Of a stretch of DNA of 64,000 nucleotides, positions 60,853 to 64,000 are shown in pieces. Numbering within the stretch: the first letter of the stretch is position 1; every line of letters begins with the position of its first letter. The position numbers and the translations under genes are program-made. Origin of the DNA: Borrelia anserina Es (lineage in GTDB: Bacteria; Spirochaetota; Spirochaetia; Borreliales; Borreliaceae); the NCBI RefSeq assembly GCF_001936255.1, contig NZ_CP013704.1, positions 372,001 through 436,000 on the forward strand, given 5' to 3'. Below the pieces are notes generated by a model, which saw only the letters and a program-made list of their open reading frames with translations, ran no database searches and had not been told where the DNA came from.

Positions 60853-60881
60853 AATATATACTTTTAGTTTTACTATGTCAA
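60853..60881 (-). promoter_or_regulatory. Promoter of 23S-5S rRNA
   Basis: On the minus strand TTGACA (60881-60876), 17-bp spacer, TATATT (60858-60853). The predicted start lies about 45 bp before the 23S 5' end. A full consensus -35 and optimal spacing make this the strongest promoter in the window. It implies that 23S-5S is transcribed separately from 16S. Confidence 0.8.
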
Positions 60882-61121
60882 TACTATTATCACACTTTTT
60901 ATTAAATAATTTTTTCAAAATTAAAGCATACATATAAAAAGCACTAAATCAAGTATGCCTATAAAAAAACAATCTCATAATTTAAACATAAAATGACTAT
61001 GAAAAACACATAAATCATATGGAATCATAATTAAAATATTTATTTTAAAAAAAGTAAAATAGACACTTATAACCTAAGTGGTTTATATCTAAATTAGTTT
61101 AGATAAGATATAAGAGAAAGA
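60882..61121. other. Spacer with three tandem A/T-rich hairpins after the HAD gene
   Basis: Perfect hairpins at 61086-61105 (8-bp stem), 61064-61080 (6-bp, CACTTA/TAAGTG) and 61031-61048 (8-bp, TTAAAATA/TATTTTAA). They follow the leftward HAD gene and precede the rRNA promoter, so they may terminate transcription and insulate the rRNA. No coding frame is seen. Confidence 0.45.
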
Positions 61122-61964
61122 TTACCTAAAATAAATATCAAGGTTAAAAAACTCAATTAAAAACCTTGCAACTCCATCTTCATCATTACTAAATTTCGTA
61201 AGCTCATTGCTTGGCAAATTATTCTTAACAAACTCGCTTGCATTTTTCATGAGAATACCTTTGCCAACATTCCTTAACATATCATAATCATTGCCACTAT
61301 CTCCAAACGCCAAAATATCATTAATATCAATACATTCTAAAACAGAAATACTTTTAATAGCATTGTACTTACTAGCATCAATACTTGTAATTTCCAAAAG
61401 ATCGTTAGCAGAATAAAACACATTTATATTCCTAAAATTTTTCTCCCTAATTTTATTTGCAAACCCTTCTAGTTTAGAAAAATCATGAGAATAATAAACA
61501 ATCTTAGAACAAGAATCTATTTTAAGCTCAAATAAATTAGTAATAACAGGTTTTATTCCTAAATTCCTAATAAAATAACTCATAATTGGACTTCTAATCT
61601 CTCTATCAGAATACCAATCATTAAGAGTATAAAGACTAATATCAATATCCCCTTTTTCTACCTTAATAATTTCTCTTACTACATCATAATTTATATTACA
61701 TCTCAAAATCAGATCATTTTCTAAAAATACCTCAGCCCCATTGGCTGTTACAATATAACGCTCATCAATTTGAGCTTCTTTAAGAAGCATTAAAATGTCC
61801 TTAATTTCACATAATCTCCTACCAGTAGCAATAACTATATGAAAATCATCTTTTAACTTTAAAAGAACTTTAAGAGTCAACGGCGTAATTCCATGACTGC
61901 TATTAAGTAAGGTTCCATCAAGATCAAAAACTAACATCTTATATTTTTGATAATTGGCATTCAT
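61122..61964 (-). CDS. HAD-superfamily (Cof-type) phosphatase
   Basis: 280-residue member of HAD subfamily IIB. Motif I FDLDGTLLNSS, motif II IATGRRL and motif IV LAFGDSGNDYDML are all intact, and the cap domain lies between motifs II and III. Cof-type enzymes hydrolyse sugar or cofactor phosphates; the substrate is not predictable. The ATG at 61962-61964 has GAGGG seven bases upstream; 11 residues before it in frame are ignored. It lies between 23S and the purine genes. Confidence 0.9.
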   Translation of the reverse strand: MNANYQKYKMLVFDLDGTLLNSSHGITPLTLKVLLKLKDDFHIVIATGRRLCEIKDILMLLKEAQIDERYIVTANGAEVFLENDLILRCNINYDVVREIIKVEKGDIDISLYTLNDWYSDREIRSPIMSYFIRNLGIKPVITNLFELKIDSCSKIVYYSHDFSKLEGFANKIREKNFRNINVFYSANDLLEITSIDASKYNAIKSISVLECIDINDILAFGDSGNDYDMLRNVGKGILMKNASEFVKNNLPSNELTKFSNDEDGVARFLIEFFNLDIYFR

Positions 61965-62024
61965 AATAATTCCCTCTTTTTCAATAAATGATATCACATT
62001 AAATTTATGACTTTTAACTCTGAC

Positions 62025-62053
62025 TTGAATTAAATTAACAAAAAAAATATAAT
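62025..62053 (+). promoter_or_regulatory. Promoter of the hpt-purA-purB block
   Basis: TTGAAT at 62025-62030, 17-bp spacer, TATAAT at 62048-62053, 53 bp upstream of the hpt remnant start. It would now drive purA-purB with a long leader containing the dead hpt. Confidence 0.6.
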
Positions 62054-62105
62054 GATGATGTCAAAATATTGAAGATAAAAAGCTAGATATAAATCTGGAT
62101 GGTCT

Positions 62106-62587
62106 ATGAAATCACAAGTTCACTTAAAAAGAAGCAAAATTAAAAGTCTAGCTCAAAAAGGTTAGAAACTACAATAAAAATAATATAGTTTTTACCATAT
62201 TCTTAAAGGCTCTTTCATGTTTTTTCAGATATTATAAGAAAGATTGGACTGAACATAAAAATGGATTTTTTGCAAGACTCAAGTTATATAAATAACACTT
62301 ATTCTTCACTGAACGTGATGATAAAGAAAGATATTAATATAGAAAACAGATATATAATAATCTTTGATGACACCATAAACACCGGAGCGACACACAATAA
62401 AATTGTTGCATGCTTAAAAAGCAAGAATTTCAAAGAGATTAAAATTTTTATCCCTTTTAACAAATTACATAGAAGATTAATAAAATTAAAAATAGACTAC
62501 ACTGAATTTGAAATCAAAAATGTTTTAATAGTAGGCCATGGTATTAAGCTTAACAAAAAATACAGAACTTTAAAGAACGTAGTATAA
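62106..62587 (+). pseudogene. hpt: Hypoxanthine-guanine phosphoribosyltransferase, frameshifted
   Basis: The C-terminal half is open (from about 62230 to the stop at 62585-62587) and carries the PRPP-binding motif IIIFDDTINTGAT and the family C-terminus IVGHGIKLNKKYRTL. Upstream, the expected N-terminal half is present but shifted: ATG 62106 gives MKSQVHLKRSKIKSLAQK in one frame, VRNYNKNNIVFTI in a second, ILKGSFMFF in a third, and SDIIRKIGLNIKMDFLQ in the frame of the C-terminal part. The last shift can be explained by one missing T in a run of six. At least three small indels are needed, so the enzyme is inactive unless a short form is made. In other relapsing-fever Borrelia this gene precedes purA. 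Confidence 0.85.
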
Positions 62588-62611
62588 ATAAATAACGAAG
62601 AGGAGAAATAA

Positions 62612-64000
<1,389 letters not shown>

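Overview
The window is a piece of a Borrelia chromosome, most likely from the relapsing-fever group. The base composition is very AT-rich. Gene content and order follow the conserved Borrelia core: clpA-tyrS-glyS-gltX, pdeB-pfs-metK-luxS, the bmp lipoprotein cluster beside rpsG/rpsL/rpoC/rpoB, manA-fruA, cheR-cheB, adk-dipA, rrp1-hk1, then 23S-5S rRNA. A purine-salvage block (hpt remnant, purA, start of purB) lies beyond the 23S gene. That insertion is known from relapsing-fever species and absent from Lyme-group Borrelia. I cannot assign a species.

Region by region: 1-6870 is a leftward block with the 5' end of clpA, three aminoacyl-tRNA synthetases and two small unknown genes. 6999-10526 is rightward: the c-di-GMP phosphodiesterase homologue PdeB, then pfs-metK-luxS of the activated methyl cycle. 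10654-13972 (leftward) has a HIT protein, MgtE and a trehalase-family enzyme. 14150-18050 is the bmp cluster: bmpD and bmpC are intact, a tandem bmpD-like copy and a bmpA-like copy are broken. 18130-30036 is one long leftward operon-like array: tRNA-Thr, rpmG, tRNA-Trp, secE, nusG, rplKAJL, rpoBC, rpsLG. 30086-34934 holds unknown exported proteins (TPR-like, SH3-like, ankyrin) and a multiply frameshifted gene. 34954-37645 has a DAACS-type transporter and proS. 37900-45430 encodes three related small outer-membrane beta-barrel candidates (one with 18 copies of a 7-residue repeat), manA, a fructose-type PTS permease and a non-specific nuclease. 45431-53205 has a CTP-dependent kinase-like membrane protein, a cyclophilin-FKBP fusion lipoprotein, cheR-cheB, a TraB-family protein, adk, the porin DipA and the diguanylate cyclase Rrp1. 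53202-57647 is its partner kinase Hk1. 57730-60801 is 5S and 23S rRNA, followed by a HAD phosphatase and the purine genes.

The genes join into a few themes. c-di-GMP is made by Rrp1 under Hk1 control and presumably degraded by PdeB, though PdeB shows altered metal-ligand positions here. Pfs, MetK and LuxS recycle S-adenosylmethionine products. Sugar entry (FruA), ManA and the trehalase family feed glycolysis. DipA and the small barrels are outer-membrane or surface candidates. BmpD and BmpC are nucleoside-binding-type lipoproteins, and PurA/PurB convert IMP to AMP.

The most unusual signals are: an almost perfect 80-bp palindrome (two 38-bp arms, 4-nt loop) filling the divergent intergenic region of the PPIase and cheR genes; an 18-bp-arm palindrome just upstream of a consensus -10 ahead of the small-barrel genes; the 18-fold in-frame heptad array; four decaying genes (bmpA-like, bmpD-like copy, an unknown gene at 34043-34934, and hpt); and several enzymes with degenerate key motifs (ClpA second AAA+ module, PdeB HD-GYP, CheB receiver). 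I found no insertion sequence, prophage or CRISPR array.
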